Assembly (NCBI GenBank): GCA_029055875.1
Contig: JAIDCJ010000010.1
Coordinates: forward strand, 253,473 to 317,472
DNA from: Clostridia bacterium
GTDB lineage: Bacteria > Bacillota > Clostridia > Christensenellales > Borkfalkiaceae
Direction: 5' to 3'
DNA length: 64,000 nt
Positions 8,553-17,394 of this stretch are shown piece after piece. Under the pieces are notes generated by a model. It searched no databases. It worked only from the letters and a program-made list of their open reading frames with translations, and was not told where the DNA came from. The translations under genes were made by a program, and so were the position numbers. Positions within the stretch are counted from its first letter, which is position 1. Every line of letters starts with the position of its first letter.

Positions 8553-8921
8553 ATGATACAACCTCAGACTAGATTAAAGGCAGCGGACAACTCGGGCGCG
8601 AAAGAGCTCATGTGCATCCGCGTGCTCGGCGGCTCCTTCCGCAGGAGCGGCAATATCGGCGACGTAATCGTAGCCAGCGTAAAAACAGCAACCCCCGGCG
8701 GCGCAGTGAAAAAGGGCGACGTCGTAAAGGCAGTTATCGTTAGAAGCGCAAAGGGTATCCGTCGTCAGGACGGTACTTATATCCGCTTCGACGACAACGC
8801 GGCAGTCATCATCGACAGCCAGAAGCAGCCCAAAGGCACCCGTATCTTTGGACCGATCGCGAGAGAACTGAGAGAGAAGGATTACATGAGAATTATCTCC
8901 CTCGCTCCCGAGGTACTGTAA
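8553..8921 (+). CDS. rplN: 50S ribosomal protein uL14
   Basis: 122 residues, opening [21 protein letters not shown], with the conserved [27 protein letters not shown] core. The protein contacts 16S rRNA in bridge B8. GGAG precedes the start. No anomalies. Confidence 0.98.
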   Translation: MIQPQTRLKAADNSGAKELMCIRVLGGSFRRSGNIGDVIVASVKTATPGGAVKKGDVVKAVIVRSAKGIRRQDGTYIRFDDNAAVIIDSQKQPKGTRIFGPIARELREKDYMRIISLAPEVL

Positions 8922-8933
8922 GGAGGAGCACAA

Positions 8934-9365
8934 ATGAACGTAAAAGTAAACGATAACGTGCTCGTCATCACGGGCAAATACAAAGGCAAACAGGGCAAAG
9001 TTCTTGCCGCAAACCCCAAGGCGGGTACGGTAATCGTGGAGGGCGTTAACATCGTCCACAAGCACGAGAAGGCAAGAAAAGCGAACGAAACGAGCAAAAT
9101 CGTCACCGAAGAATCGCCCATCGACGCATCGAACGTAGAAGTCGTATGCGGTAAGTGCGGCAAGGCGACGAGAGTCGGACATTCCATTGTGGACGGCAAG
9201 AAAGTGCGCATCTGCAAGAAGTGCGGCGCAGGGCTCGATAAGGCGTTCGTGAAGAAGTCCAAGGCGAAGGCGGCGGAAGAAACGGAAGCTCCCAAGAAGA
9301 GAACGAGAAAACGCAGCCAGAAGGCGGATGGGGCAGAAACACCCGCAGAAGAGAACAAGGAATAA
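8934..9365 (+). CDS. rplX: 50S ribosomal protein uL24 with zinc ribbon and basic/acidic tail
   Basis: 143 residues against the usual 102-110. Residues 1-45 form the KOW domain (DNVLVITGKYKGKQGKV). Residues 72-97 hold a four-cysteine zinc ribbon (C72, C75, C94, C97) seen in many Firmicutes uL24 proteins. From about residue 104 there is an extra low-complexity tail rich in Lys, Glu and Ala with the patch KKRTRKRSQK. The next gene, rplE, also carries an added low-complexity tail. uL24 is an assembly initiator of the 50S subunit. Confidence 0.95.
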   Translation: MNVKVNDNVLVITGKYKGKQGKVLAANPKAGTVIVEGVNIVHKHEKARKANETSKIVTEESPIDASNVEVVCGKCGKATRVGHSIVDGKKVRICKKCGAGLDKAFVKKSKAKAAEETEAPKKRTRKRSQKADGAETPAEENKE

Positions 9366-9383
9366 TCGGGTGGAGGAATAGTT

Positions 9384-10319
9384 ATGGCAGAGAAGAAAAC
9401 TACGGCAAAATCCGTAGAAAAACCCGAAGAAACGAAAACCGTGAAAAAGCCTGCAGCTCCGAAAGCGGAAAAACCCGCAACGACTAAGACCGCGGCTGCT
9501 AAGAAGCCCGCGGCTGAAAAGGCAGAAAAGCCTGCAACGGCTAAGACCGCGGCTGCTAAGAAGCCTGCGGCTGAAAATGCGGAAAAACCCGCAGCGGCTA
9601 AGACTGCGGCTGCTAAGAAGCCTGCGGCTGAAAAGGTTGAAAAACCCGCAGCGGCAAAGACCGCAGTGGCTAAGAAACCCGCGGCTGAAAAGGCTGAAAA
9701 GCCCGCAGCGGCACCCGCTAAGAAACCTGCGGCGAAAGCAGCGCCCGTAGCAAAGAAGGCAAGACCCGTAGCTGCCGAAACGAGCAGAATGAAGGTCGCA
9801 TACGATACGGAAGTCGTTCCCTATCTTATGAAGAAATTCGGCTACAAGTCCGTGATGCAGGTTCCCAAAATCGAAAAAATCGTAATCAATACCGGTCTTG
9901 GCGATATTAAGGACAACCAAAAGTCCATGCAAATCACCGAGAACGAGCTCAAAATGATTACGGGACAGAAGCCCATCTACCGCAAGGCGACCAAGTCGGT
10001 TGCAAACTTCAAGGTAAGAGAGGGCATGACGATCGGTCTCAAAGTTACGCTCCGCGGCAAGAGAATGTACGATTTCTTTGATAAGCTCGTATCCATTGCA
10101 CTTCCCCGCGTGCGCGACTTCCGCGGCGTTCCCGACAAGGCGTTCGACGGCAGAGGCAACTACTCCCTCGGGCTCAAAGAACAGCTCATCTTCCCTGAAA
10201 TCACTTACGATCAGGTTGAGAAGATCAGAGGCATGGACGTGTGCATCGTAACCACGGCGCAGACGGACGAAGAAGCGAGAGAGCTTTTGAAGGCACTCGG
10301 AATGCCCTTCAAGCGTTAA
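9384..10319 (+). CDS. rplE: 50S ribosomal protein uL5 with a repeat-built N-terminal extension
   Basis: The uL5 core occupies about residues 136-311 (opening [27 protein letters not shown], ending [12 protein letters not shown]) and is complete; it binds 5S rRNA in the central protuberance. Before it are about 135 extra residues made almost only of Lys, Ala, Pro, Glu and Thr. Four 19-residue units with the pattern KPAAEKxEKPAxAKTAAAK cover residues 22-97, and a fifth breaks down after residue 98. The ATG at 9384 has GGAGG 9 bases upstream, and an ATG at 9789 (start of the core) lacks one, so the long form is likely made. The tail resembles eukaryotic H1 or HU-like tails in composition only. 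The unit number could vary by slippage. Confidence 0.94.
   Translation: MAEKKTTAKSVEKPEETKTVKKPAAPKAEKPATTKTAAAKKPAAEKAEKPATAKTAAAKKPAAENAEKPAAAKTAAAKKPAAEKVEKPAAAKTAVAKKPAAEKAEKPAAAPAKKPAAKAAPVAKKARPVAAETSRMKVAYDTEVVPYLMKKFGYKSVMQVPKIEKIVINTGLGDIKDNQKSMQITENELKMITGQKPIYRKATKSVANFKVREGMTIGLKVTLRGKRMYDFFDKLVSIALPRVRDFRGVPDKAFDGRGNYSLGLKEQLIFPEITYDQVEKIRGMDVCIVTTAQTDEEARELLKALGMPFKR
9447..9674 (+). repeat. Four tandem 57-bp coding repeats in rplE
   Basis: Four in-frame 57-bp units encode the 19-residue Lys/Ala/Pro repeats of uL5 residues 22-97. The units differ by a few substitutions each, many at third positions, which suggests selection on the protein as well as expansion by unequal exchange or slippage. 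Confidence 0.9.
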
Positions 10320-10330
10320 GGAGAGAGAAG

Positions 10331-10516
10331 ATGGCAAAGAAGTCAATGATAAACAAACAGCAAAAGACGCCCAAGTATTCCACGCGGGCATACACCCGTT
10401 GCTCGATTTGCGGAAGACCGCACGCGGTCTTAAGAAAGTACGGTATCTGCCGTATCTGCTTCCGTAATCTCGCTTACAAGGGTCAGATTCCCGGCGTCAA
10501 GAAATCGAGCTGGTAA
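10331..10516 (+). CDS. rpsN: 30S ribosomal protein uS14, zinc-binding type
   Basis: 61 residues from the ATG at 10331, with two CxxC pairs (CSICGRPH and [22 protein letters not shown]), the short zinc form typical of Firmicutes. A longer frame from 10241 overlaps rplE and lacks a binding site, so it is rejected. GGAGAGA precedes the chosen ATG. Confidence 0.97.
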   Translation: MAKKSMINKQQKTPKYSTRAYTRCSICGRPHAVLRKYGICRICFRNLAYKGQIPGVKKSSW

Positions 10517-10527
10517 GGAGGCAAACA

Positions 10528-10920
10528 ATGACAGATCCCATTGCAGATATGCTCACAAGAATTAGAAACGCGCTCATGGTAAAGAAGGAGACGGTGGAGA
10601 TTCCCGCTTCAAATATGAAGAGAGAAATCGCACGCATTCTTCTTGAAGAGGGCTACGTGAAGGACGTTAAGGAAGTAGAGGACGAACACAACGGCAAGCT
10701 CGTTGTTACCCTCAAATACACCGAGCGTCATCAATCGGTAATCAGCGGACTTGAAAGGGTTTCTAAGCCCGGTCTGCGTTCTTACAGCGGCGCACAAACG
10801 ATGCCCAAGGTCCTCGGCGGCTTCGGAATCGCAATCGTTTCCACCAATAAAGGCATCATGACGGATAAGCAGGCAAAGGCGGCCAACGTCGGCGGCGAAG
10901 TGCTCTGCTACGTCTATTAA
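10528..10920 (+). CDS. rpsH: 30S ribosomal protein uS8
   Basis: 130 residues, opening TDPIADMLTRIRNALMVKKETVEIPAS, ending GGEVLCYVY, as in bacterial uS8, a primary 16S rRNA binder. AAGGAGG precedes the ATG. In E. coli uS8 is the spc-operon repressor; no evidence either way here. Confidence 0.98.
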   Translation: MTDPIADMLTRIRNALMVKKETVEIPASNMKREIARILLEEGYVKDVKEVEDEHNGKLVVTLKYTERHQSVISGLERVSKPGLRSYSGAQTMPKVLGGFGIAIVSTNKGIMTDKQAKAANVGGEVLCYVY

Positions 10921-10931
10921 GGAGGGGAAGT

Positions 10932-11480
10932 ATGTCGAGAATCGGTAAACAGAGTATCGCAATCCCCGCAGGTGTCAGCGTGGAGTTTGCAAATTCCGTC
11001 GTAACCGTAAAGGGCGGAAAGGGCACGCTTACCCGTGAAGTAAAGGGTAATATCGACGTAAAGACCGAAGGCGCAGAAGTGCACGTCGTTGCACTTGACG
11101 AAACGCAGCAGACGAACGCACTCCACGGTTTATACCGTGCGCTCATTGCGGCGATGGTAAAGGGCGTTTCGGAGGGCTTCCAAAAGAGCCTTGAAATCAA
11201 GGGCGTAGGTTGGAAGGCGCAGATGCAGGGCAACAAGTTAGTCCTCAACGTCGGTTTCTCCCACCCCGTAGAATTCGTTCAGCCTGAGGGCATCAAACTC
11301 GAGTGCCCCTCGCCCACGGACGTAACCGTTTCGGGAATCGATAAGGTTCTCGTAGGACAGGTTGCGGCAGACCTTCGTGCAATTCGTGTACCCGAACCTT
11401 ATCACGGATACGGTATCCGCTATAAGGGCGAGCACATCGAGCACAAAGAAGGTAAGACTTCCGGCAAGGGTAAGAAGTAA
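10932..11480 (+). CDS. rplF: 50S ribosomal protein uL6
   Basis: 182 residues with two alpha-beta domains, opening SRIGKQSIAIPAGVSVE and ending with EPYHGYGIRYKGEHIEHKEGKTSGKGKK, typical of uL6 near the sarcin-ricin loop. GGAGGGG lies before the ATG. Confidence 0.98.
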   Translation: MSRIGKQSIAIPAGVSVEFANSVVTVKGGKGTLTREVKGNIDVKTEGAEVHVVALDETQQTNALHGLYRALIAAMVKGVSEGFQKSLEIKGVGWKAQMQGNKLVLNVGFSHPVEFVQPEGIKLECPSPTDVTVSGIDKVLVGQVAADLRAIRVPEPYHGYGIRYKGEHIEHKEGKTSGKGKK

Positions 11481-11493
11481 AGGAGCGTGAATT

Positions 11494-11862
11494 ATGATAA
11501 CGAAGCAAGATAAAAACACACTCAGACAGCGTCGTCACGCCCGCGTTCGGAAACACGTTTCGGGCACGGCGAAAACCCCGCGTTTGAATGTTTATAGAAG
11601 TTTGAATCACATCTACGTTCAGATTATCGATGACGTGAAAGGCGTAACGATTGCATCGGCTTCCACCATGGAAAAAGCGGTGAAGGAGCAGATTGCAGGC
11701 AAGACCAAGACGGAAGCGGCGAAGGTCGTTGGCGTTACGGCAGGCGAGCGTGCAAAGAGCAAGGGCATTAAGGCGGTCGTATTCGACCGCGGCGGCTACC
11801 TCTACACGGGACGCGTAAAGGCAGTTGCAGACGGCGCACGTGAAGCCGGACTGAAATTCTGA
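11494..11862 (+). CDS. rplR: 50S ribosomal protein uL18
   Basis: 122 residues with a basic N-terminus ([29 protein letters not shown]) and terminal [17 protein letters not shown], typical of uL18. It binds 5S rRNA together with uL5. Normal length. Confidence 0.97.
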   Translation: MITKQDKNTLRQRRHARVRKHVSGTAKTPRLNVYRSLNHIYVQIIDDVKGVTIASASTMEKAVKEQIAGKTKTEAAKVVGVTAGERAKSKGIKAVVFDRGGYLYTGRVKAVADGAREAGLKF

Positions 11863-11876
11863 TAGGAGAGAATGAG

Positions 11877-12395
11877 ATGGCTAGAGAAAACAGACCTCAG
11901 AGAAGACAGGAAGAAAACGACGGGCTCATTAAAAAGCTGATCGGTATCAACCGCGTAAGCAAGACGGTTAAGGGCGGTAAAAACATGCGTTTTGCGGCTC
12001 TCGTCGTCGTAGGCGACGGCAACGGCAAAGTCGGCTACGGTCAGGGCAAGTCGAAGGAAGTTCCCGAAGCAATCGAAAAGGCAACGCAGGCTGCGAAGAA
12101 GAACATGATCAACGTTCCCATCGTAGATACGACCATTCCCCACGAAGTGCTCGGTAAATTCGGTAAGGGTGCAGTTTTAATGCTCCCCGCCGAAGCAGGT
12201 ACCGGCGTTATCGCAGGCGGCCCCGTGCGTGCGGTTATGGAAGCTGCGGGCGTAAAGAATATCAGAACGAAGTCGCACGGCACACAGAATGCGGCAAACT
12301 GCATTAAGGCTACGATTGCAGGACTTTCCGAGCTCAAGACGGCAGAGGAAATCGCTGCGCTTCGCGGGAAAACCGTTGAAGAGATCGTAGGCTGA
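11877..12395 (+). CDS. rpsE: 30S ribosomal protein uS5
   Basis: 172 residues, with the dsRNA-binding-like domain ([35 protein letters not shown]) and [22 protein letters not shown]. uS5 acts in decoding accuracy and mRNA unwinding at the entry channel. No anomalies. Confidence 0.98.
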   Translation: MARENRPQRRQEENDGLIKKLIGINRVSKTVKGGKNMRFAALVVVGDGNGKVGYGQGKSKEVPEAIEKATQAAKKNMINVPIVDTTIPHEVLGKFGKGAVLMLPAEAGTGVIAGGPVRAVMEAAGVKNIRTKSHGTQNAANCIKATIAGLSELKTAEEIAALRGKTVEEIVG

Positions 12396-12405
12396 GGAGG
12401 ACAAA

Positions 12406-12606
12406 ATGGCTAAAGCTGCGAAACAAACCGCTAAGGTAAAAGTAACGCTTGTAAAAAGCACGATCGGCGAAATCGAATCGGTGAAAGCTACCGTTGCGGC
12501 GCTCGGTCTCAAAAAAATCCGTTCCGAAAAGACGTTTGACGACAGCCCCGCTTTGCAGGGTCAGCTCAGAAAGGTAGCGCACCTCGTCAAGGTCGAGAAC
12601 GTTTAA
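12406..12606 (+). CDS. rpmD: 50S ribosomal protein uL30
   Basis: 66 residues with the core KVTLVKSTIGEIESVKATVAALGLKKIRS and terminal RKVAHLVKVENV, as in bacterial uL30. GAGGAGG lies before the ATG. Confidence 0.96.
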   Translation: MAKAAKQTAKVKVTLVKSTIGEIESVKATVAALGLKKIRSEKTFDDSPALQGQLRKVAHLVKVENV

Positions 12607-12616
12607 GGAGTAAGAC

Positions 12617-13066
12617 ATGAGAGTAGATACATTATCTCCCGCAGAGGGAGCTAGAACTTCCGCAAAGCGCCTCGGCCGCGGCATCGGTTCGGGCCTTGGC
12701 AAGACGAGCGGTAAGGGTCACAAAGGTCAATGGGCGCGTTCGGGCGGCGGGGTTAGACCCGGCTTCGAGGGCGGTCAGATGCCTCTTGCGCGCCGTATCC
12801 CTAAGCGCGGTTTCCACAACAAATTCGGCAAAGATTACGTTATCGTAAATCTTTCCAACCTCAAAGACCTTCCCAAGGGCACCGTTGTAGATTACGGATT
12901 CGTACTTGCAAACGGACTTGCGAAGGAAGTAAAGAATAACGCAGGCTTGAAAGTTCTCGGAAACGGCGAACTGAAGGTTGCGCTTACCGTGAAGGCGGCA
13001 AAATATTCTGCGTCTGCAAAGGAAGCAATCGAAAAAGCGGGCGGAACGGCGGAAGTCGTTGAATAA
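12617..13066 (+). CDS. rplO: 50S ribosomal protein uL15
   Basis: 149 residues with the glycine-rich basic N-terminal extension ([21 protein letters not shown]) and [20 protein letters not shown], typical of uL15, which threads into 23S rRNA during late 50S assembly. It precedes secY as in most bacteria. Confidence 0.97.
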   Translation: MRVDTLSPAEGARTSAKRLGRGIGSGLGKTSGKGHKGQWARSGGGVRPGFEGGQMPLARRIPKRGFHNKFGKDYVIVNLSNLKDLPKGTVVDYGFVLANGLAKEVKNNAGLKVLGNGELKVALTVKAAKYSASAKEAIEKAGGTAEVVE

Positions 13067-13108
13067 TTCGCCGCAGGGCAGCCTGCTTCGGCAGGAAAGG
13101 AGTCATTT

Positions 13109-14449
13109 ATGATAGAAACGCTGAAAAACGCCTTTCGTAATAAAGACATCAGAAAGAAGATTCTCATGACTCTTCTCTTTCTGTTTATATTCCGCCTCGG
13201 GTGCTATATTCCCGTTCCCGGACTTGCGAGAGACACGTTTGCGACTGCGGTAACAGGAAACGACTTTTTCGCGCTCATGAGCGGTATCACGGGCAGTGCG
13301 CTTGAAAACGGCACGCTGTTCGCGCTCGGTATCGGACCGTACATTAACGCGTCCATTATCATTCAGCTTCTTACCGTCGGTATTCCTCCTCTGGAAAGAC
13401 TTTCCAAGCAGGGTGAAGAGGGCAGAAAGAAGATTACCAACATCACGCGAATCGTTACCATCATTCTTGCAATCATTCAATCCGTAGGCATTATCGTTTT
13501 ATTCGGTAACAATATTCAGATTGACGGCGCAACCACGAGTGCAATCAGAACGGACTTGTTCTTCGATTCCATCGCATTTGCAGGAATTTATATGACCATC
13601 GTCTACACGGCAGGCTCCTGCCTCGTCATGTGGATCGGTGAGCGCATTACCGAGTACGGCATCGGAAACGGTATCTCGATGATCATCTTCATCGGTATCC
13701 TTTCCACCGCAGGCACGACCATCATTAATATGTTTATTAATATTAGCGGTGATAACGTCGGCTCTACGCTTTTGGAACTTGGATTGTTCATTGTAGTTAC
13801 GGTAATTCTCTTCTTCTGTATCGTATTCGTCGATTTGGCAGAGAGAAAAATTCCCGTCCAGTACGCGAAGCAGGTACGCGGAACGAAAATGTACGGCGGT
13901 CAGTCGTCCGTCATTCCCATGAAGATAACGGGAAGCGGCGTTATGCCCCTCATCTTCGCGTTCGCAATTATCTCCTTCCCGTCCATGATTATCAGCTTGT
14001 TCTGGCCGAACAGCACTGCATCGACCAACCTTGCAATTTGGTTCTCGGGTTCTTCCACGGAGTGGTACGGCAGACTTATCTATACGGTTGTACTCTGCTT
14101 GTTGATTTTCGCATTCTCGTTCTTCTATGCGCAAATTCAGTTCAACCCCGAGGACGTTTCAAAGTCCATTCAGCAGAACGGCGGCTTCATTCAGGGTATC
14201 CGCCCCGGAAAACCGACGGCGCAGTACCTCAAAAAGATCAACAACCGCATTACGTTGTTCGGTGCGATTTTCTTAACGCTCGTTGCGTTTATCCCTTCGC
14301 TGGCGTTCGCATGGGTGAGCTTAGAGTACAATCTCACGAGTGTGTTCTCCACAACGGGTATCCTCATCGTCGTTTCGGTTGCGCTTGAATTCGATAAGCA
14401 GTTGCAGTCGCAGATTATGATGAAGAACTATAAAGGGTTCTTGAAATAA
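13109..14449 (+). CDS. secY: Protein translocase subunit SecY
   Basis: 446 residues with ten predicted membrane segments. Visible landmarks are the first segment IPVPG, the plug region GITGSALENGTLFALGIGPYINASI, the cytosolic loop with QYAKQVRGTKMYGGQSS, and GGFIQGIRPGKPT near the C-terminus. SecY forms the protein-conducting channel in the plasma membrane with SecE and SecG. It lies 42 bases after rplO with AAAGGAG before the ATG. Confidence 0.98.
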   Translation: MIETLKNAFRNKDIRKKILMTLLFLFIFRLGCYIPVPGLARDTFATAVTGNDFFALMSGITGSALENGTLFALGIGPYINASIIIQLLTVGIPPLERLSKQGEEGRKKITNITRIVTIILAIIQSVGIIVLFGNNIQIDGATTSAIRTDLFFDSIAFAGIYMTIVYTAGSCLVMWIGERITEYGIGNGISMIIFIGILSTAGTTIINMFINISGDNVGSTLLELGLFIVVTVILFFCIVFVDLAERKIPVQYAKQVRGTKMYGGQSSVIPMKITGSGVMPLIFAFAIISFPSMIISLFWPNSTASTNLAIWFSGSSTEWYGRLIYTVVLCLLIFAFSFFYAQIQFNPEDVSKSIQQNGGFIQGIRPGKPTAQYLKKINNRITLFGAIFLTLVAFIPSLAFAWVSLEYNLTSVFSTTGILIVVSVALEFDKQLQSQIMMKNYKGFLK

Positions 14450-14463
14450 TATAGGAGTATCGT

Positions 14464-15099
14464 ATGAATCTTATCTTACTTGGCGCACCCGGCGCAGGCA
14501 AGGGTACGCAGGCAACCAAGATTTCTGAACGCTACGGGCTCGTTCATATTTCCACGGGAGATATCTTCCGTGCGAATATCAAGAACGGCACGAAAATCGG
14601 ACTTCTCGCAAAATCGTATACCGAGAAAGGGGAGCTCGTTCCCGACGAGGTTACGTGCGAAATCGTGCGCGACCGTCTCACTTGGGACGACTGCAAGAAC
14701 GGCTACCTTTTAGACGGGTTCCCCCGCAACCTCTTCCAAGCCGAGGAATTGAGCAAGTTCGCTCATATCGACGGCGTTGTGAATATCAATATCGATCACA
14801 AGCTCTTAATGGACCGCCTCTGCGGCAGAAGAGTTTGCAGAGACTGCGGAGAGAGCTATCACGTTTCCACGCTCGGCGGCAAGACGACTTGTTCGCGTTG
14901 CGGCGGCGAGCTCTATCAGCGCAAGGACGATAACCCCGAAACGGTGGAGAGCCGTTTGAGCGTCTACAACGCACAGACCGCGCCTCTTATCGATTACTAC
15001 ACGAAAAAGGGCATCATCTTAAACTTCACGGGCTCCGAGGCTCCTGCCGAAGTGCTCTTTGAAGAAATCAAATCGGTGCTCGACAAGAAAATAAAGTAA
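14464..15099 (+). CDS. adk: Adenylate kinase, zinc-binding form
   Basis: 211 residues with the P-loop GAPGAGKGTQ (residues 8-17), DGFPRN in the core, and a LID domain with four cysteines (C125, C128, C143, C146), the structural-zinc form common in Firmicutes. It converts ATP and AMP to two ADP. It is placed between secY and map as in the standard spc operon. Confidence 0.98.
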   Translation: MNLILLGAPGAGKGTQATKISERYGLVHISTGDIFRANIKNGTKIGLLAKSYTEKGELVPDEVTCEIVRDRLTWDDCKNGYLLDGFPRNLFQAEELSKFAHIDGVVNINIDHKLLMDRLCGRRVCRDCGESYHVSTLGGKTTCSRCGGELYQRKDDNPETVESRLSVYNAQTAPLIDYYTKKGIILNFTGSEAPAEVLFEEIKSVLDKKIK

Positions 15100-15100
15100 G

Positions 15101-15844
15101 ATGATTCGCGTAAAGACCGAGGAAGAAATCGAGCTTATGCGCGAGCCCAACCGAATCGTGCGCGACTGTCTTTTGTTCGTAGGCGAACGCATCCGTGCGG
15201 GCATGACGACGAAAGAGGTAGATACGCTCGTTTACGATTTTATCAAGGCAAGCGGCGCCGAGCCGAGTTGCCTCGGATATTGCGGGTATCCCGCATCGGC
15301 GTGCGTTTCTGTCAACGAAGTCGTGGTACACGGTATCCCCGACGATAGAGTGATAGAAGAAGGCGATATCGTGAGCGTAGACATCGTGACGTACAAAAAC
15401 GGATTCCACGGCGACAGCGCGAGAACGTTTTGTATCGGCGAGGTTTCCGAAGAAAAGAAGAAGCTCATCCGCGTTACCGAGGAATGCTTCTGGAAAGGAA
15501 TCGAGGGTTTGAAAGCGGGCACGCCGCTCTACGACATCGGTTATAAAGTACAACAGCATGCGGAAGGCAACGGGTTCTCCGTCATCCGCGCCTATACGGG
15601 GCACGGCATCGGCAGAGAAATGCACGAGGATCCTTCCGTTCCCAACTACGGCAGAAAGGGCACGGGACCGCGCCTTGCGAAAAACACCGTCATCTGCATT
15701 GAGCCGATGATAGCCGCGGGCACGTTCCGCGTAAACGTTCTTGGTGACGGCTGGACTGCGGTTACTGCCGATAGAAAGAGTGCAGCGCATTACGAGAACA
15801 CCCTCGTCGTTCGGGAGGACGGCGTAGAGATATTGACCCTGTAA
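15101..15844 (+). CDS. map: Type I methionine aminopeptidase
   Basis: 247 residues of pita-bread fold. Metal ligands are visible in [28 protein letters not shown] and CIEPM. The enzyme removes the initiator methionine after deformylation (def lies at 59954). It starts one base after the adk stop codon, so translation is coupled. Confidence 0.97.
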   Translation: MIRVKTEEEIELMREPNRIVRDCLLFVGERIRAGMTTKEVDTLVYDFIKASGAEPSCLGYCGYPASACVSVNEVVVHGIPDDRVIEEGDIVSVDIVTYKNGFHGDSARTFCIGEVSEEKKKLIRVTEECFWKGIEGLKAGTPLYDIGYKVQQHAEGNGFSVIRAYTGHGIGREMHEDPSVPNYGRKGTGPRLAKNTVICIEPMIAAGTFRVNVLGDGWTAVTADRKSAAHYENTLVVREDGVEILTL

Positions 15845-15861
15845 GGGAAAACGGAGGAGAT

Positions 15862-16083
15862 ATGTCCAAAGACGACGTCATCGAAGCAGAGGGCAAAGTA
15901 ATCGAAGCCCTTCCCAACGCAACGTTTAAGGTTCGCTTGTCCAACGGTCACGAGATTATCGCGTACATCTCGGGCAAGCTGAGAATGAACTATATCCGCA
16001 TTATCGAAGGCGACACGGTGAAGCTTGAAATGAGCCCCTACGATTTAACGAAGGGTAGAATCACCTGGCGCAGTAAGTCTTAA
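15862..16083 (+). CDS. infA: Translation initiation factor IF-1
   Basis: 73 residues of S1-like OB fold, opening [21 protein letters not shown] and ending [10 protein letters not shown]. The opening and length match Firmicutes IF-1, which blocks the A site during initiation. GGAGGAG precedes the ATG. Confidence 0.97.
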   Translation: MSKDDVIEAEGKVIEALPNATFKVRLSNGHEIIAYISGKLRMNYIRIIEGDTVKLEMSPYDLTKGRITWRSKS

Positions 16084-16128
16084 TAAGAGCAAACACAAAT
16101 ATCAGAATAAAGTTTTAGGAGTAAACTC

Positions 16129-16245
16129 ATGAAAGTTCGTCCTTCTGTAAAACCCATGTGCGATAAGTGCAAGGTTATTAAAAGAAACGGAAAAGTTATG
16201 GTAATTTGTTCCAAAGATAAGAGCCATAAACAGAGACAGGGCTAA
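16129..16245 (+). CDS. rpmJ: 50S ribosomal protein bL36, zinc form
   Basis: A 38-residue frame opening [19 protein letters not shown] and ending HKQRQG. C11, C14 and C27 with H33 give the CxxC...C...H zinc set of standard bL36. TTAGGAG is 11 bases before the ATG. It lies between infA and the promoter of the rpsM operon, its usual place in the cluster. Confidence 0.95.
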   Translation: MKVRPSVKPMCDKCKVIKRNGKVMVICSKDKSHKQRQG

Positions 16246-16252
16246 AAAACCG

Positions 16253-16281
16253 TTGACAAGCCGCAAAATTCGTGATATAAT
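16253..16281 (+). promoter_or_regulatory. Promoter of the rpsM-rplQ (alpha) operon
   Basis: Full consensus TTGACA (16253-16258), 17-base spacer, TATAAT (16276-16281), starting 8 bases after the rpmJ stop codon. Predicted start near 16288. Confidence 0.88.
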
Positions 16282-16287
16282 TATCTT

Positions 16288-16599
16288 TGCCTTTTTGGAA
16301 AAATTGGTAAAAATTGAACGAAAAAGCTGAATTTCCGCACAAAAGTGGTGCGGAGAGTCGGCTTACTTTGCGCGTTTTAGGGGTTTGAGCGGGGTGGAAA
16401 CACTCCGAACCTGAATGAAAACCCAAACAAAAGTAAGTTGCAAGCTCACGGATATTTGTTTCTTGAAACAAAATTCGTGAATTAAAGTAGGGAAAACTAC
16501 GCGTTTTTCGTCTGGAAATATTTTCCACTATTTCCGCGGGGAACGGCTTCCATATAGAAAATAAAAAAATATACCGAATAACACGGAGGTTAAAGGTTC
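16288..16599 (+). promoter_or_regulatory. Long structured leader of rpsM
   Basis: A leader of about 310 bases with no open reading frame of note. A small hairpin TCCGCAC/GTGCGGA lies near 16333-16355. A nested fold follows: CTTACTTT (16362-16369) with AAAGTAAG (16430-16437), inside it GGGTTT (16381-16386) with AAACCC (16419-16424), and an apical stem near 16390-16406 closed by a GAAA tetraloop. A second hairpin is at 16446-16480. I infer control by a ribosomal protein of the operon; uS4 does this in other bacteria, but the ligand here is unknown. Confidence 0.6.
16446..16480 (+). repeat. Dispersed hairpin element, copy 1
   Basis: A hairpin beginning TCACGGATATTTG and ending CAAAATTCGTGA around a tiny TTG/TT loop. 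It shares its 5' flank CAAGCTCACGGA, loop and 3' end TTCGTGAA with a hairpin at 43118-43153, while the stem sequence differs in compensating pairs. Confidence 0.6.
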
Positions 16600-16968
16600 A
16601 TGGCACGTATTGCCGGTGTAGATTTACCGAGAGAAAAACGGGTTGAGATTGGTCTCACCTACATCTACGGAATCGGTCTTACCACGTCCAAGAAAATTCT
16701 TGCCGCAACGGGAATCAATCCCGATACGCGCGTTAAAGATCTGGACGAAAACGACGTTTCCAAATTAAGAGAATACATCGACCACCACTACACAGTGGAG
16801 GGCGAAAAGCGCGGTGAGGTCAGCCTCAACATCAAGCGCCTGATGGAAATCGGGTGCTATCGCGGCGTACGCCACAGAAAGGGTCTTCCCGTTCGCGGAC
16901 AGAGCACGAAGCGCAACGCAAGAACGAGAAAGGGTCCCCGCCGTACGGTGGCGAATAAGAAGAAGTAA
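16600..16968 (+). CDS. rpsM: 30S ribosomal protein uS13
   Basis: 122 residues, opening [25 protein letters not shown], with the C-terminal basic tail [23 protein letters not shown] that reaches tRNAs. CGGAGG is 11 bases before the ATG. First gene of the alpha-type operon. Confidence 0.98.
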   Translation: MARIAGVDLPREKRVEIGLTYIYGIGLTTSKKILAATGINPDTRVKDLDENDVSKLREYIDHHYTVEGEKRGEVSLNIKRLMEIGCYRGVRHRKGLPVRGQSTKRNARTRKGPRRTVANKKK

Positions 16969-16983
16969 GGAGAGCGGAGTAAT

Positions 16984-17379
16984 ATGGCAGAGAAGAAAAA
17001 GACAGTTTCCCGCAAACGCAGAGAACTGAAAAAGGTAGACAGAGGACAAGTTCACATTCAGTCCACCTTCAATAATACTTTAGTCACGATTACGGACATG
17101 AGCGGCAACGCAATCTCCTGGTCGAGCGCAGGCTCTCTCGGCTTCAAGGGTTCGAGAAAGGGCACGCCGTTCGCGGCGCAGATGGCTGCGGAAACGGCTG
17201 CAAAGGCTGCAAAAGAGCACGGACTTCGTTTCGTTGAGGTCTACGTTAAGGGTCCCGGTGCGGGCAGAGAGTCCGCTATCCGCGCTCTTGCGAACTGCGA
17301 ATTGGAGGTAACGCTCATTTCGGACGTTTCCCCCGTTCCTCACAACGGATGCCGTCCGCCGAAACGCAGAAGAGTTTAA
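16984..17379 (+). CDS. rpsK: 30S ribosomal protein uS11
   Basis: 131 residues with [22 protein letters not shown] and the C-terminal [18 protein letters not shown], typical of uS11 on the 30S platform near the Shine-Dalgarno helix. Normal length. Confidence 0.98.
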   Translation: MAEKKKTVSRKRRELKKVDRGQVHIQSTFNNTLVTITDMSGNAISWSSAGSLGFKGSRKGTPFAAQMAAETAAKAAKEHGLRFVEVYVKGPGAGRESAIRALANCELEVTLISDVSPVPHNGCRPPKRRRV

Positions 17380-17394
17380 TAGGAGAAAAAGAAC

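Noticed and set aside
9447-9674. Possible CRISPR array
   Set aside because: The regular 57-bp units have no unique spacers and are in-frame coding repeats of uL5.
8574-10391. A 605-residue reverse-strand open frame across rplN, rplX and rplE
   Set aside because: It lies opposite well-conserved ribosomal genes and owes its length to their codon bias; Cys/Arg/Leu/Phe-rich low complexity and no binding site.
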